Part shown: positions 35,902-47,419 of the stretch, in pieces
Layout: each line of letters starts with the position of its first letter
Position numbering within the stretch: position 1 is the first letter of the stretch
Notes under the pieces: model-generated
The model's database searches: none
Seen by the model: only the letters and a program-made list of their open reading frames with translations
Told to the model about the DNA's origin: nothing
Assembly (NCBI RefSeq): GCF_009727055.1
Contig: NC_052349.1
Coordinates: 95,615,223-95,679,222 of the forward strand
Reading direction: 5' to 3'
DNA length: 64,000 nucleotides
DNA from: Benincasa hispida
Taxonomy: Eukaryota; Streptophyta; Magnoliopsida; Cucurbitales; Cucurbitaceae
Made by a program: the position numbers and the translations under genes

Positions 35902-36177
35902 TTATTCTTTAGTTATGAAGTTTTCTACATAAATTCTTGTGTTTTCTAATTTGTTGTTTTCTTTTAATTTTTCAATTATATTGTTTAGTAGGAGTGAGAG
36001 GTTCCCAATATTTCTCCCCTTCCACGGGTAAGTTAAAAAATCATTGATAACAGTGGCAGCATGGATGAAAACTAGGAAGGTATAAAGGAAAAGGAAAGAA
36101 GAGAAAAATAAACACATGGGCCGTACGACGATGGCAGCCATGGATGATGAACCAAATGTTGCATCTTCTTTTATCAT
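35902..36177 (-). CDS. Unassigned small open frame, hydrophobic N-terminus
   Basis: 91 codons if read from 36177; a second Met 13 codons in would start MAAIVVRPMCLFFSSFLFLY, which is hydrophobic and could be a signal peptide or membrane anchor. The rest is charged (NNIIEKLKENNKLENTR). I recognise no family, and there is no supporting exon structure. It may be chance in AT-rich DNA. Confidence 0.15.
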   Translation of the reverse strand: MIKEDATFGSSSMAAIVVRPMCLFFSSFLFLYTFLVFIHAATVINDFLTYPWKGRNIGNLSLLLNNIIEKLKENNKLENTRIYVENFITKE

Positions 36178-36179
36178 TT

Positions 36180-37118
36180 TTTTTTCTTTTTTTTGGTTTC
36201 CCTAAACTAAAAGCATAAAGTAAGGAGATTTTTTTTCTTCGAAAAATATATATTAAAAAAATGTGTGTATTTAGTCTTTAATATTTCAAATTAGTCATTT
36301 CAGACTATGAAAATTTAAAAAAAAGGTTTAAAAGGACCCTCAAATAATATATCTATTAAATTTAAACATAATATTGACTAGATGGTGGTGTGGCAAGATG
36401 TGTTTGGAAAAAAATAAATGGATGACGCGTGGCAAAGGTAGATGAAATGGAAAAGGAAAATTATGGAATGGAAAAGAAATAGAAAATGGAATAAAAAATT
36501 ATATGATTATTATGAAATGGAATGAATGGAAAGGAATGAGTATGTTGGTATGGAATGAGGCAAAGGTTTAATTTAATATGTGATTGAAATGATGATGAAA
36601 AGTTGGTGTAAATTGAAAGTTTAATAAAACAAGACTAAATTATTGAAATTGATAAAGAAAGATTGATGTACGAAATATAAACTTACTTGAATTGTTTAGG
36701 AGAAATGAAGAACTTTCGGGAGGAGAAAATGAAGAACTTCTTTATTTTTCAACACAAGTTACAAGTTCTCTACAATTTCTCTCTCAAGGCAAAAACTTAA
36801 CTTGTCTAGGAAAAATTCACTTGTACAAAAAACATATCTTGTTTTGTCATTTGAAGATACACAATTATCCCACCATCCTTTTAAATTGCCAGTGAAACCG
36901 AAAATTAGCATTTGAGCAATTTGGTGGTCGGTGTATTTTTCATTTCATGCATTAAATTTAGAATGGGTTAATTGATGTCTCTCTTCGTATTGCATGTTAG
37001 GAGAGATGGTCTAGAATAATAGTTTTTAAATTTTGGATACTTAGAATTTGTTATTTTTTGAAGAGTGAGGTTATGAAATTGTTCTTCAGGTTATTTTGTA
37101 AGTCATCAGGATTATCTT
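36180..37118. other. No gene seen
   Basis: AT-rich DNA with GGAATGGAAAAG-like purine repeats at 36420-36560. The 36692-36895 open frame has no recognisable similarity. Confidence 0.5.
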
Positions 37119-38924
37119 TTATTTCATGTATGTCAGAATGATTTTGACCAAAAGTGTATTAAATTCTTTTGTAGAATTTAAATTCATGTTTTGTAATTGA
37201 AGGTTAATTTTGTCTAAAATATTATTAGATTCTTTACTTGAAAAATTAATTAATTTTAAATCTTTATCTGATATTTCAAAAGGTTTAAACAATGGTTTGG
37301 TTTTATCGATTAGTTGAGGTTGTGATTTTATAGGGTAATTTTGAGATTCAAGTTTGGATTTTATTCTTTCTACTTGGTTGGATATTGTATGTAAAATTTT
37401 ATTAGAATAATTATTCTGTAATTGTATATTTTTAATATCTTTTATTGTCGGTACTTTTGTTCCAATTTCAGGTACATTTATCATCTTGAAAGGTGAAGCT
37501 ATTACTTTTTGAATGTGAAGAAGTTATGCATCTTTTAGGTTTTTAGTTTCCCATGTGGGAGAAGAGGTATTAGTATTAATATGTTGATATGAAGAAGATG
37601 TAAGGTTTTGATAATAGGTTTTATATTTCATCCAATGGAAGAAATATATATTTAATTTAAGTTTTTCCATTGTTTCGTAATATTCATCACGAATCTCACT
37701 TTGTTCAGTTTTGGTAAAGGATTCAAAAAATTTATTCCTTAAAAGTTTATTTTTGTCAGACCAAAATTCTTTAACTAATTCTATTTTGTTAATTGTAAAG
37801 GGTTTGAAAATAACATTTAACTGGTTAACATTTTGGGTTCATATGTAGTAGAAAATCTAGGAGGTTCATATCTTGAAGATTGAAACTGTATTTCTACACT
37901 TCCATCTTCATTTTCAATAATACATTTTAATTTTGGATCTTCAATTGAAGGTTTAAAAGCATCTTCTAAATTTCATCCAGAATTATGAGTAATTTGATTC
38001 CAAGATAACATTTTTGGAGTAAAAACATTTGAGTGTTCCATATTGGCTTCCATTCGGAGGGTTTGGTCTTTGGCAGAAGTTTTAAGAGCCTTTGGGGGAT
38101 AAATTTGTATGCATTAGTTTATAATGTATCCGAAATATTCCTACAATAGATTTAGTTCGTGGTTCCCAATCCATGTTTTGAATTTTAATATCAAGCAATA
38201 AAGATCTAAGTATATTTGGATCACTTAATGAAATTGAAAAGTTTGGATAACAATTAAAATAGACTGATCCTCTTTCTAAATTTGATTCGACTATAGAGAG
38301 TATTGAGTTTGAAAAGTTTCTGTCTTTTATTAGTAATAGAATTGGAGTATTTAATCCTATTCTATAAAGTGGTTTTATGGCAATTTGAATTAATTCTATA
38401 TGAAGAAATTTATATTTTTCTTGGTGTTGAATAATTGATGGTCTTGAAAATAAACAAAGAGTTTATGAGAGTTTATTAATTGGGACAAATTGTTCTCTGG
38501 TTTTGATTCTATAATCAGAAAATCAAATTTTGACTATTCATTATGGAGGGTTGAAAATCATTTGAATAATCTTCAATTAAATTTGAGTTTTTAGCAATAT
38601 GGGCTTTAGAGAGCATTTTTCCAATTATCTTAGACATTAAAATTTTTTAAGGCTTAAAGTCTTATTAAAATTCGAATTATCTATTATGACAAATAATCAG
38701 GATGCTGAAAATTCTACAACAACGAGCTTACCAACGGTCTTTTACGATTCTACTGCCGAGAACACAAGGCTTACCAAAGCACTATTCAATAGAATTAACC
38801 AACGAACTTGATTATTACCACAAAGGATAATTAGAATGTTATTAAGACAAAGACTTAATGATAATTTAGTGCTAATGCAATTGGATTAACACATTCTACC
38901 GATAAAAAATTAGGTTCTGATATC
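37119..38924 (-). pseudogene. Endogenous pararetrovirus-like remnant (Caulimoviridae-type)
   Basis: Read on the minus strand from a degenerate tRNA-Met primer site (38911-38923) the order is: short leader, a movement-protein-like region (about 38640-38100; one frame shows FNCYPNFSISLSD and YKLMHT-like text as in plant pararetroviral movement proteins), then lysine- and asparagine-rich regions, of which 37484-37119 is the longest open piece (121 codons). Many stops and frame changes; no protease, reverse transcriptase or RNase H is visible below 37119. An old, incomplete, inactive copy. Assignment rests on a few motifs and the primer site; a retrotransposon with a movement-like gene is the alternative. 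Confidence 0.5.
38911..38923 (-). other. Degenerate tRNA-Met primer site of the pararetrovirus-like remnant
   Basis: Minus strand reads TGATATCAGAACC, close to TGGTATCAGAGCC. Confidence 0.5.
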
Positions 38925-39419
38925 ATTGTATGCATGTAGCATAAATGAATTTGAAGCATAAAAATTTATTGATTATTAAAACATTCATATATTCATTGAG
39001 CTATGTTGACCTTAGAACATAAATGTTTTATTATCGGTTATTATTATGTTTTCTTATTTTGGTTTCTTTAAACTAAATGCCTAAAATAGTGTTACAACTT
39101 ACAAATGAGAATTCTTTTTTTTTTTTTTTTTTTTTCATTCCATAAGGTCTTTACTAGTTTATTCGTTTCTTTATTTTTAGAATATCGTATTTTTTTAAGA
39201 TCACTAACACTAGATTTATTTATTTATACACACTTTATTTAAAATTTTGATAAAAATAGAAAAAATTTACAAAGTCGACTATAATAAGGAAAACATGAAA
39301 AATATTCTTTTATTATTTTTTTTTAAAAATATAATAGTATCTTCAACCTTCAAAAAGAAAATGGACTTTTCAAACTTGTAGCATAGAATTGAAAATTTGT
39401 TAGTTTTAACCTAAAAAAT

Positions 39420-40985
39420 ATTTTATCTTTTAGAAACTAACCTCTTTTTTAAAAATTATTTTTTTAGATTTTAAGTCGAGGGTCCCACATAACGAAAATA
39501 TCATTTTATCCCTCATTCAAAAGTTTTCCATTTTACCTTGACTTAACATTTTTCAAGTTTTCATACTCAACTTCAATTTTAAAACATCAACGTTAGTTTC
39601 TCATTTCGTAAGTTTGTTTCTTATTTTTAAAGGAAAAGAATTGGAGAAAAAAAGTTTCCTTGGGATTTCTAGTAAGGATTGAAAATTTTCAGCTATAAGG
39701 AAACGGAAAATTAGGAAATTTTCCAAAAAAAAAATGGGAAAGAGTATTTTTTTTTTTTTTTTCAACTCACAACTAAGGCCGGTAAATAATAAAAACTTAA
39801 ACCCCAGGAAAATTCCCCTTTTAAGTTTAAAAAGAAAAAATAAACAACTAACTTAAATATAATTAAAAAATAGAATTGGACTTACTAAAAAAACAAGGGG
39901 AAATTCCTATAATCGAAAAAATCCCAGAAATATTTACACTATCAAAAAGTGAAATTTTTTGTTATAAAATATAAATATCTTTTTATATCTAAAAAGATTA
40001 AAAAAAATGGAATTTATTTTTTATATTAAGAAAGAAAAGGGGAAAAAAAAATTTAGCATCCTATACTTTTCTGTAAAGACCTGGTACATTCTTTACTAGA
40101 AAAAAGACAAAAGGGCTAAAAATTGCTGGTAATTTTGAAATGACCAGAAAATTTTAACATTCTATATTTTTTTTTTTTCCTGTGAAACCTGGTAAATTTT
40201 TAGTTTTGGTAGTTTTTTTTTCTTTTTATTAATATATATGTTAAAAAAAAAAAACCCTAAAGCGCTTACTCATGTGAATTCCATTTCTTTACGGGAAAAA
40301 TTACACAATGCTAAAATTTCCTAGTCATTTCAAAATTACCAGGAAATTTTAGCATTCTTTCTTTTTTCGTAAAGAATGTACCGGGTCTGTGCAGGAAATT
40401 AATAAAACCAATTCTTTTTTTTCTTAAGTTAGTTTAAGTTAACTGATTCCAATTCTCGTAAACTTTAGTTTAATTTCTTTTTAACAAATTCCAAATGTGT
40501 TTTCTGTAAGTTTAAATTAGTTTTTTTTTTTTTTTAACTTGAACTTACAGAATTCCCGTTAGGGGAGCTTATGTTTTTATTTATTTATTTATCATTCTTA
40601 GTTTTGTGTTAAAAAAAATACAATTTCCAATTTTTTCGAATTTTCCCTAATTTTTTCATTCTTACGGGAAATTTCATATAAGAATTTTTTTCATGAAAAT
40701 TCGAACTAAACTTTTCTTTTTCAAATGTTTTCCTTTAAAAATAACACCAATGATAGTTGAAACTTACCAAAAATATGGAGACAAACAAAATAAAAAACTA
40801 GGATGAAGTTTTAAAATTGTAATTGGGGTGCATGAAAATTGTGTTAGATAAAGATAAAATTGATGACACTTAATAAGGGTCGAAATGGTATTTTCATTAT
40901 GTGGAATCTTTCACTTAAGATAGGATAAAGTAAAAAAAAAAAAATGTTAGAAAAAATAGTTTTAAGAATGGTGTTCATTTTAAAA
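39420..40985. mobile_element. Foldback element with long inverted arms
   Basis: Nearly the whole 1.6 kb is an imperfect inverted repeat centred near 40.2 kb. Matching pairs: 39484 (CCACATAACGAAAATATCA) with the complement of 40876-40904; 39621 (TTATTTTTAAAGGAAAA) with 40728-40744; 40128 (GGTAATTTTGAAATGAC) with 40324-40340. No coding sequence. The long-arm structure resembles foldback or Mutator-type non-autonomous elements; no target duplication could be assigned. Confidence 0.65.
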
Positions 40986-41914
40986 AATGAAAACTTTATA
41001 GGTTTCGAACAGCAACTTTCTGGTAGAATTTTTTTTTTTTACTCTTTTAATATTTATTATTATTTTAGCTTTCAAAATAATGTCTCACTGCTTTTTTATT
41101 ATTCTATGTTAAAATGCCCAATAAGTTGTACTTTTGGATTTATAAGAATTAATTTAAATATTATGATAACATCAAATATTTGACCTGTACAATATTTTTC
41201 ATACCAGTCCTTTTTTTTCTCTTATAAAACAAATTAAAAAAAACAATACTATGTAGAATAATTAAGTGGCAAGATTGCTGAAAAATATTTTCAAATATAT
41301 TAAAATACCTATAAAATATAGACAAGGATAGACATTTATAAGTGACATTATTACCATCACTGATAAATGCCTTTTAATATCTATAACAGTTAAATGATAT
41401 TTTCATCTAAAAAAAGATGGAACAAACTACTTTTTTAGTGCCTATAGTATTTTGTGGTTTCAAATGGAAATTTTTACCTATGGGGATAGGAATGGAAATT
41501 TTTCACCGCACGTTGCCAAAATCCAACACTCCACTAATGTGGAACTTTTTTTCTTCTTTTTTTACCCATTTGTAGGAGCTTTTTTTTTAAACATCGTTGC
41601 AGGAAAATAGATTTTGTTTTTCTTTTTTAAAAAAATACATGACTATTTATGAATTTTATTGTACAAGAGGAATGAAACTTTTAACACTAAAAGAACTAAA
41701 TTTAAACTTTATTTTAAATCATTAAAACTAAATTTATAATTTAGTCTAAATTTGAAAAACAAAAAGTTTGGGACATCTTCTCATATAGAAGAAATCCAAA
41801 ATTAGGTGAAAGTAAAAATATTAATTTTTCTATGGAGTACAAGTTTCTGCTCAAAAGTCGAACAAATTAGGTTAGTTACATTACACTTCCATTTGAGATA
41901 AGTTGGAATGCATT

Positions 41915-41945
41915 TTAAATTGGTTGAGAATTGAGATGAGGGGAT
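41915..41945 (-). other. Possible last exon of the JAZ10-like gene
   Basis: After an acceptor-like ..AACAAG|ATCC the phase-2 frame continues RSPHLNSQPI and stops. A Ser-Pro pair at this position is reminiscent of the SPY end of JAZ proteins, but the Tyr is His and the upstream pyrimidine tract is weak. I found no better candidate. Confidence 0.25.
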
Positions 41946-42046
41946 CTTGTTTTATCATATCATACATAAATAGAGAAATCTAGTAGACTAAATAAATTCT
42001 CTCTCCATATATCTATGACATCTATATAAATCAACATTGGAAACTA

Positions 42047-45000
42047 TTACCTCTCCTTGCGTTTCTCCAAAAATCTTTGAAGCGACCTTTTTCTTGCTAA
42101 TGGAAGATCTACAAATAAATTAACCAAACACAACATTTTTTTAAGTTAAATTTTTGGAAAACATCGAAAATAAGGATTAGATGAAATTTATAAATGTATT
42201 TCAAATTTATCACCGTTATTAGTCGTGTTTTAAGAAGTCATCCGAGGTGTATCTAGGTATTGCATCTAGACACCTCACCTTGAAAAGGCTGCAAAAGAAG
42301 GTGTGTCTTTTCTAAAGCCCTAAGTCCCAAGTCTCGGGTGTTGGGACTTCTTTCATTATTTGAAAACAATAATAAATATTAAGATTCTTCTTTTATAATA
42401 GTTAAAAAAATATAAAGTCTAAATGGGACTTTGTTTTTCATATTTCCACTTCAAATTCGATTTTTACTTAAATGTTGATCAATTCAATTAAAAATTATTT
42501 TTTTTAAGAAAAAAGGAATTTTTGGTTCAATTTGATTTTAGATTTGAAAACTAAATCCAAAATCATCTATCTATATACATATATAACAAATACCAAAAAT
42601 CGAACCAAATAAGCATGATAAGATATATAAATAAGCATGAACATAAATATAACTAGATTGGTTCAAGCACATACTCTCAACCTGTCAACCATAAAAAAAT
42701 ATCCTCCACACTAAAATATTTTGTATGACTAAAAAGAATATATGTACTATGTACAAATGTTGAAATCAAACAAAAAAGGTGGGCAGCTGACCCACCATCA
42801 TCTCCAGAAAAATTAACGATGGTAAAATTTTGTTCATTTTTAACACATGTTGCTATTCTATAACATTATTTATTCTATGCTAGCCTATTCACACAAGTCA
42901 ATAATGGCTACAGAATAGGTAAAAAGAGAACTTGAAAAAATTACGATATACGTACCTTCATCTTGAGGATCAACGTTCACCAGCTGTTGGTGCTGATTTG
43001 AAGAAATTTCAGCCATTGATTTCCCTTTTTCAGCTTCACCCTTCCCATTGCTTGCGCTGCTGCCCTTTTCAGCAAACGTCAGAATGCTTTTAGCCTATTT
43101 GTGGGAGTGTAGCGTACACGGTTAGAAAGCGGTAAATACTATTCATTATAATATAATATATTTCAGATATTTAAAGAGTAATTTTTCATTTTAAAATTTT
43201 TGTCGGTAACAATTATTACTAATAGTATTTACAAATGTGGACTTTTTTACTAAAAAATTTAAAAGTTTATTATTTTTTAAAAAGAAAAACATTAAATCAA
43301 GGCACTGTTTGGTTTGTGTGATTTTTTATTTTTAGTTTTTAAAAGTTAAATTTATAAATATCTTTTTCACTCCTAATTTTTTTTTATTTGTCATCTACTT
43401 TTTATCAGTATTTTTTTATTTGCTATTTTTTTTTGTTCCCAACTGACATAGCAAGAACTATTGATCAGCTAAGATAACATAATTATCATCAATGAGTGGT
43501 TCAGAACAAGATTAGATATATCATTATGATGTATAATATAGGGATTATTTGAAGAGGTGGAATTGTATTGTTCATGATAATGAATTAAAGAATCAGTCAA
43601 TTGAATCATAGTAGACAAAGTTGAAATAGCCGCTAGAAAGAGAGGCAAAAGAGGAAGAGATTCAATCAAAGTGATAGACGAAAGAGGTGGAGTTGATGAA
43701 TCCATGGTGTTCACACGCAAGAAAGAGGGAAAACGAGTTTTTAAATCTCTAATACCATATTAAACTTGTGAATATGAGAGGAAAAATAACTCAACTTTCA
43801 TTAACTTCCCTCAAAATATGTATATACATAAAAAATAATCTGAATAAAAAAAATCAATAATAATATAGTATTGTTATAACTAATAATTTTGAAAACTAAA
43901 ATAAAATAGTTTTAAAATTTTGCTTTTGAAATTTGAAATTTAGCACTCAAGAAACATGAGAAATGGAGAGAAAATATACTTAATTTTTAGGGAAAAAAAT
44001 CAAATAATTATCAAATATGAATTAAATAATTTGTTTTCATTTTGATGTTATAAATTAAACTTTTTTAATATAAACAAAAGGAATGAGAATCCAAACCTAT
44101 AAAAAAATGATTTATTTACCATTTAAATGAATTCAATCATTTGTTCTCTTAGTTGAGTCATGTTAATCTTGATAAATTCTCTTAGGAAACTAATTAAAAA
44201 TAATTTATCAATTCTAGGAATATCTGGAAATTTCAACACTAAATAAATAAGAGAAACTAAAAAAACGTGCCAAATATAAAATATTGAGTGAATTGTTCTT
44301 TTGGAAAAGGTGCAAGTAAAGCAAGGGATTTAAAACATGAATAAAAATTTAAGAATAACTTTACTTTAATCAAATCCCATTAATAAATGGAATGTCGATA
44401 CAAGAAATATGAATCCATGACTCTCAAATATAATATAAATTTACGACTAATAGAATGAAATAACATGTTCATCCAAACAAATAATAAAGTAATATCCACT
44501 AAATATAAAAAGAAATAAGAAAAAAGACATAATCTCGGTATGAAGTTTTTAATCACACATTATTCACGAGAACTATTTTCGTCTTTTCTTTTTCAAAAAT
44601 TAAACCTTCAAACTCATCAAAAATTATTAACAGATGTCTAAAATTCAAAATGATATGATTTTACTTTTAAAAAATGAGTTTTATTTCAATATAATATCTA
44701 GTTTCAAAACTTATACTTTTAACCTTGAATTTTTATTGTTTATTTGTAATTATTGACATTAATGTCCAATAATTAATTTAAAATAATAAACTTAATTATT
44801 ATAATTATTTTATTACTAGAAACCTGCATTAAAATCTCACTAGTTCGAAGTTTATATTTTATTTATGAAATTTGGACGTTAAATGAATACAAAGATTTAT
44901 ATTATTATTGGCTAATCTAATTGTAAATAAGGGACATGAATCTAATAAATACTAAAAAGGTCATTAGTTCAATCTATAATGATCACTTAATTAGGGTTAG

Positions 45001-45742
45001 GCGGGTTGTTATGTGAGACTAGTCAAAAACTGTAAGTTGGTCCGATACTAACAGGTATAAAAAAAATAATAATAAATAGTAAAATGAATACAAGGATTAA
45101 AATGTCCAAGTCATGTATATTTTAGGTTGAAATCCGTACAAAGTGGAAATGAAGAGGAAATGGTTTGAATGAATGATACCTCTTCACGAGAAACGTGGAA
45201 AACGGCGACGGTTTCATTGTAAAAAATCGTTAGAGGATATTTATTGGAAGCGATCTCTGGACTCAACCTGAAAATCAACAACCACAATCAAATCAACATT
45301 TTCAAACAACAAATACAGATTCAGAGATCAAACAACAAATTACGATTATAAAGGATTAGAAGAAAACCTTGAGGTAGAGGCGGAATAAACAGGCAGTGGT
45401 GTCGAAAGATTCTGATCGCCATTAGGACTCCGATACGGAGGCGGCGATTGGAATTTCGGACAAATCGCAATTGGAATAGTGAAATCGGAAGGATTATGAT
45501 CGGCAGAGCCAGAGACGATGAGAGATTTGAGAATCGCGGGATTGATTTTGGAAATGGCGCTCTGAATATCTGCGTAGAAACAGTAGAATCGCGTTAAAAT
45601 ATGTAAACCTAAAAACACATTTAAAATTAAGATTGTGGAACGAACCTTTGAGGCTTCTTTGGCGACGGAAGAGAGTGGAGTTGGAGGCGGCGGCGGCGGA
45701 TTGATTTTCCATGGCGAAGAAATCGAGTTCAACAATGGACAT
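42047..45742 (-). CDS. TIFY9: TIFY9/JAZ10-like jasmonate ZIM-domain protein
   Basis: JAZ proteins are nuclear repressors that bind MYC2-type factors and recruit NINJA/TOPLESS; jasmonoyl-isoleucine makes COI1 bind the Jas motif and the protein is degraded. Five exons on the minus strand: 45742-45646, 45569-45368, 45267-45180, 43094-42956, 42108-42051, all with GT-AG borders and matching phases (1, 2, 0, 1, 2). The protein starts MSIVELDFFAMENQ, then DIQSAISKINPAILKSLI (the JAZ10 N-terminal region that binds MYC2), the TIFY box LTIFYNETVAVFHVSRE, the tail AKSILTFAEKG, and the Jas motif LPLARKRSLQRFLEKRK. About 195 residues, as in Arabidopsis JAZ10. The Gly usual after TIFYx is Glu. Retaining the last intron gives ER-stop (42049-42047). 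Confidence 0.9.
42051..42108 (-). other. TIFY9: JAZ10-like exon 5 (Jas motif)
   Basis: 58 nt, acceptor TTTGTAG|ATCTTC, donor GGAGAG|GTAATA. Encodes the Jas degron. The donor splits the codon after KRKE, at the same place as the Arabidopsis JAZ Jas intron. Confidence 0.9.
42956..43094 (-). other. TIFY9: JAZ10-like exon 4
   Basis: 139 nt, acceptor ACAAATAG|GCTAAA, donor GATGAAG|GTACGT. Encodes AKSILTFAEKG, completing the TIFY region, and a Gln/Ser-rich linker. Confidence 0.88.
43460..43757 (-). pseudogene. Copia gag start with primer site, in JAZ10-like intron 3
   Basis: Minus strand: TGGTATTAGAGA (43757-43746), a degenerate tRNA-Met primer site, then 83 codons from MDSSTPPLSS to NPYIIHHNDISNLVL, matching the NPYFLHxSDxPGLVL start of plant Copia gag proteins. 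It ends without the rest of gag. It sits in the 2.1-kb intron between exons 3 and 4. Confidence 0.6.
45180..45267 (-). other. TIFY9: JAZ10-like exon 3 (TIFY box)
   Basis: 88 nt, acceptor TTTTCAG|GTTGAG, donor GAAGAG|GTATCA. Encodes LSPEIASNKYPLTIFYNETV onward. Confidence 0.9.
45368..45569 (-). other. TIFY9: JAZ10-like exon 2
   Basis: 202 nt, acceptor TACGCAG|ATATTC, donor CTCAAG|GTTTT. Encodes DIQSAISKINPAILKSLI and a Ser/Pro-rich linker (FQSPPPYRSPNGDQ). Confidence 0.9.
45646..45742 (-). other. TIFY9: JAZ10-like exon 1
   Basis: 97 nt, ATG at 45742; donor CAAAG|GTTCG. The later in-frame ATG (codon 11) is less likely the start, because the preceding IVELDFF matches the JAZ10 start IELDFLG. 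Confidence 0.9.
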
Positions 45743-45870
45743 ATTTGGAGGAGGAAGGGAGTGGAAGTGTGAGAGAAAAGAGAGTGAAGGATTTTGATTA
45801 TGAAATCACAGAACAATATTTGAAGGCGGGAGGAAGGGGAAGAAGGAAGGATATTATAGGGCGGAGGGTA
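45743..45870 (-). promoter_or_regulatory. 5' UTR and probable promoter of the JAZ10-like gene
   Basis: Upstream of the ATG the minus strand has a CT-rich leader (CTTCCACTCCCTTCC) and a TATA-like CCCTATAATATCC at about 45852-45864. I saw no G-box (CACGTG) in the first few hundred bases. Confidence 0.4.
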
Positions 45871-45899
45871 TTTTTGGAATTTCATAAACTTCGAAAAGA

Positions 45900-46293
45900 A
45901 AGATCTCTTTTTCTTTAGTTTTTTCTTTTTTCCTGGTTGGTCACAAAAGAATTTAGAAAATCTCGGTTTATTTACATATTAATTTAAATTGAAATTGAAT
46001 GTTATTCTTTTATAAATTCTTTAAACTTAAAACGAATTGTAGCTTAATTGGGAAAAAAAGTACTATCATCTTATAATCACAGTATTAAATGTCAAGCAGA
46101 CATGTCAACATCTTTATTAATATTTTTGTATTTTTGTAAAATTGAGACCTTGCATCATGATATTGACATGAACTTTTTTTAGTACAACAATTATGGAATA
46201 AGAACTTGAACCTCTAATAGCTAGGGAGAAAAATCGTTTGTCAGAAAAAGATAAACAATTAAGAGAAGCAGAAAAGAGAAAAAGGAGAGAATA

Positions 46294-46330
<37 letters not shown>

Positions 46331-47020
46331 AATAGTATTATTTTATTTTATTTTCAAAACTTTCACTTTAGCATCTCCCTTAACTATTTAATGGAAGTGT
46401 TAATTCAAGAACAAAGTGCTAGGGGCAAGATTGCACAATTTTGAAATTTAAAGAGAAAATCGAGTTATTGTCTAAAATTTATGGACCAAAAACGTGATTA
46501 TCTTAGAAATTACTTATATTTGATTATAAATTTTATAGTATAGTTTAGTTACTAATCTAGATAGAGGTTTTCTTAAAAAAAATAATAATTCAAACATTTG
46601 TAAAGAAAAAAGAAGAATAAAATAAAGAGAGAGAAAAGAGAGGTGAGAGGCGAGAGAGAGATTGAGCCCCACCAAGCTTGAGAGAGGGAGAGAGGGAGAA
46701 ATTTACCGTATTATCTTAGTATAGGATACATATAACTCTCACTAATTAGTTGTCAAGTCAGCTTCCTTTTAAAAATGAGGTAGGATCTATACCATTTAAA
46801 TAATATTTATGAAGATAAAACTGTAGTGTGAATTGATAAACGAGTGTTCAGCTGAAATTATAACAAATTTTTCCTTCGTTTTCTGCTCTTTTCTTCAGCA
46901 TATCATGCTCCACTATTTGGCTGTTATTTTGCTTTTTCTCTTTCATGGTTGTTATGTTAAACCACTGATATTACGCCATGTAGCAAAATATATGTTAATA
47001 AATAGCTACTACACAACGGT
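45900..47020. other. No gene seen; poly-T tract and purine-rich stretch
   Basis: T run at 46290-46326 and a GAGAG-rich stretch at 46625-46700. The 46833-47036 open frame has no recognisable similarity. Confidence 0.5.
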
Positions 47021-47034
47021 TCATAATTATCGCT

Positions 47035-47335
47035 GAAGGCCGATCGTTTAGTAAATTTCTCCCTTTTCTTCTATCATTTATTCTCTCTACTTATCATATA
47101 GTCGATTGTCTCTATCGTTTACATCCTATTGTATACTCTCCATCGTTTACACTCTCGGCCCTATCGTGTAGCGTCTTGCCTCTATCGCTCACAACCTCAA
47201 CCCAGTCGTGTAGTCTCCTGCCCTTATCGTCTACACTCTCATTTCTGTCGTGTAGGCACTTGCTTCTGTCGTTTAGTTATTTGACAACGATCGTTTAATC
47301 TCTACTTCTCTCTATCGTTTACATGAATAAAGGGA
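47035..47335. repeat. Cluster of TCGTTTA/TCGTGTAG motifs
   Basis: At least ten imperfect CTATCGTTTAC or CTATCGTGTAG motifs spaced roughly 20-30 bases apart between C/T-rich spacers. Similar CGATCGTTTAG motifs occur in the Copia LTRs (52670-52810 and 62337-62510). Confidence 0.6.
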
Positions 47336-47419
47336 GAGTATCGTATGTTCGTTCTTAGTACTAAAAATTTTTTCAAGAGAGAGTGTGAGACCTTATGAAG
47401 CACAGATACTTCATGTGAG

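Noticed and set aside
45346..45885. 179-codon minus-strand open frame
   Set aside because: It runs through the JAZ10-like 5' UTR, exon 1, intron 1 and exon 2 in one frame; exon structure explains the coding parts better.
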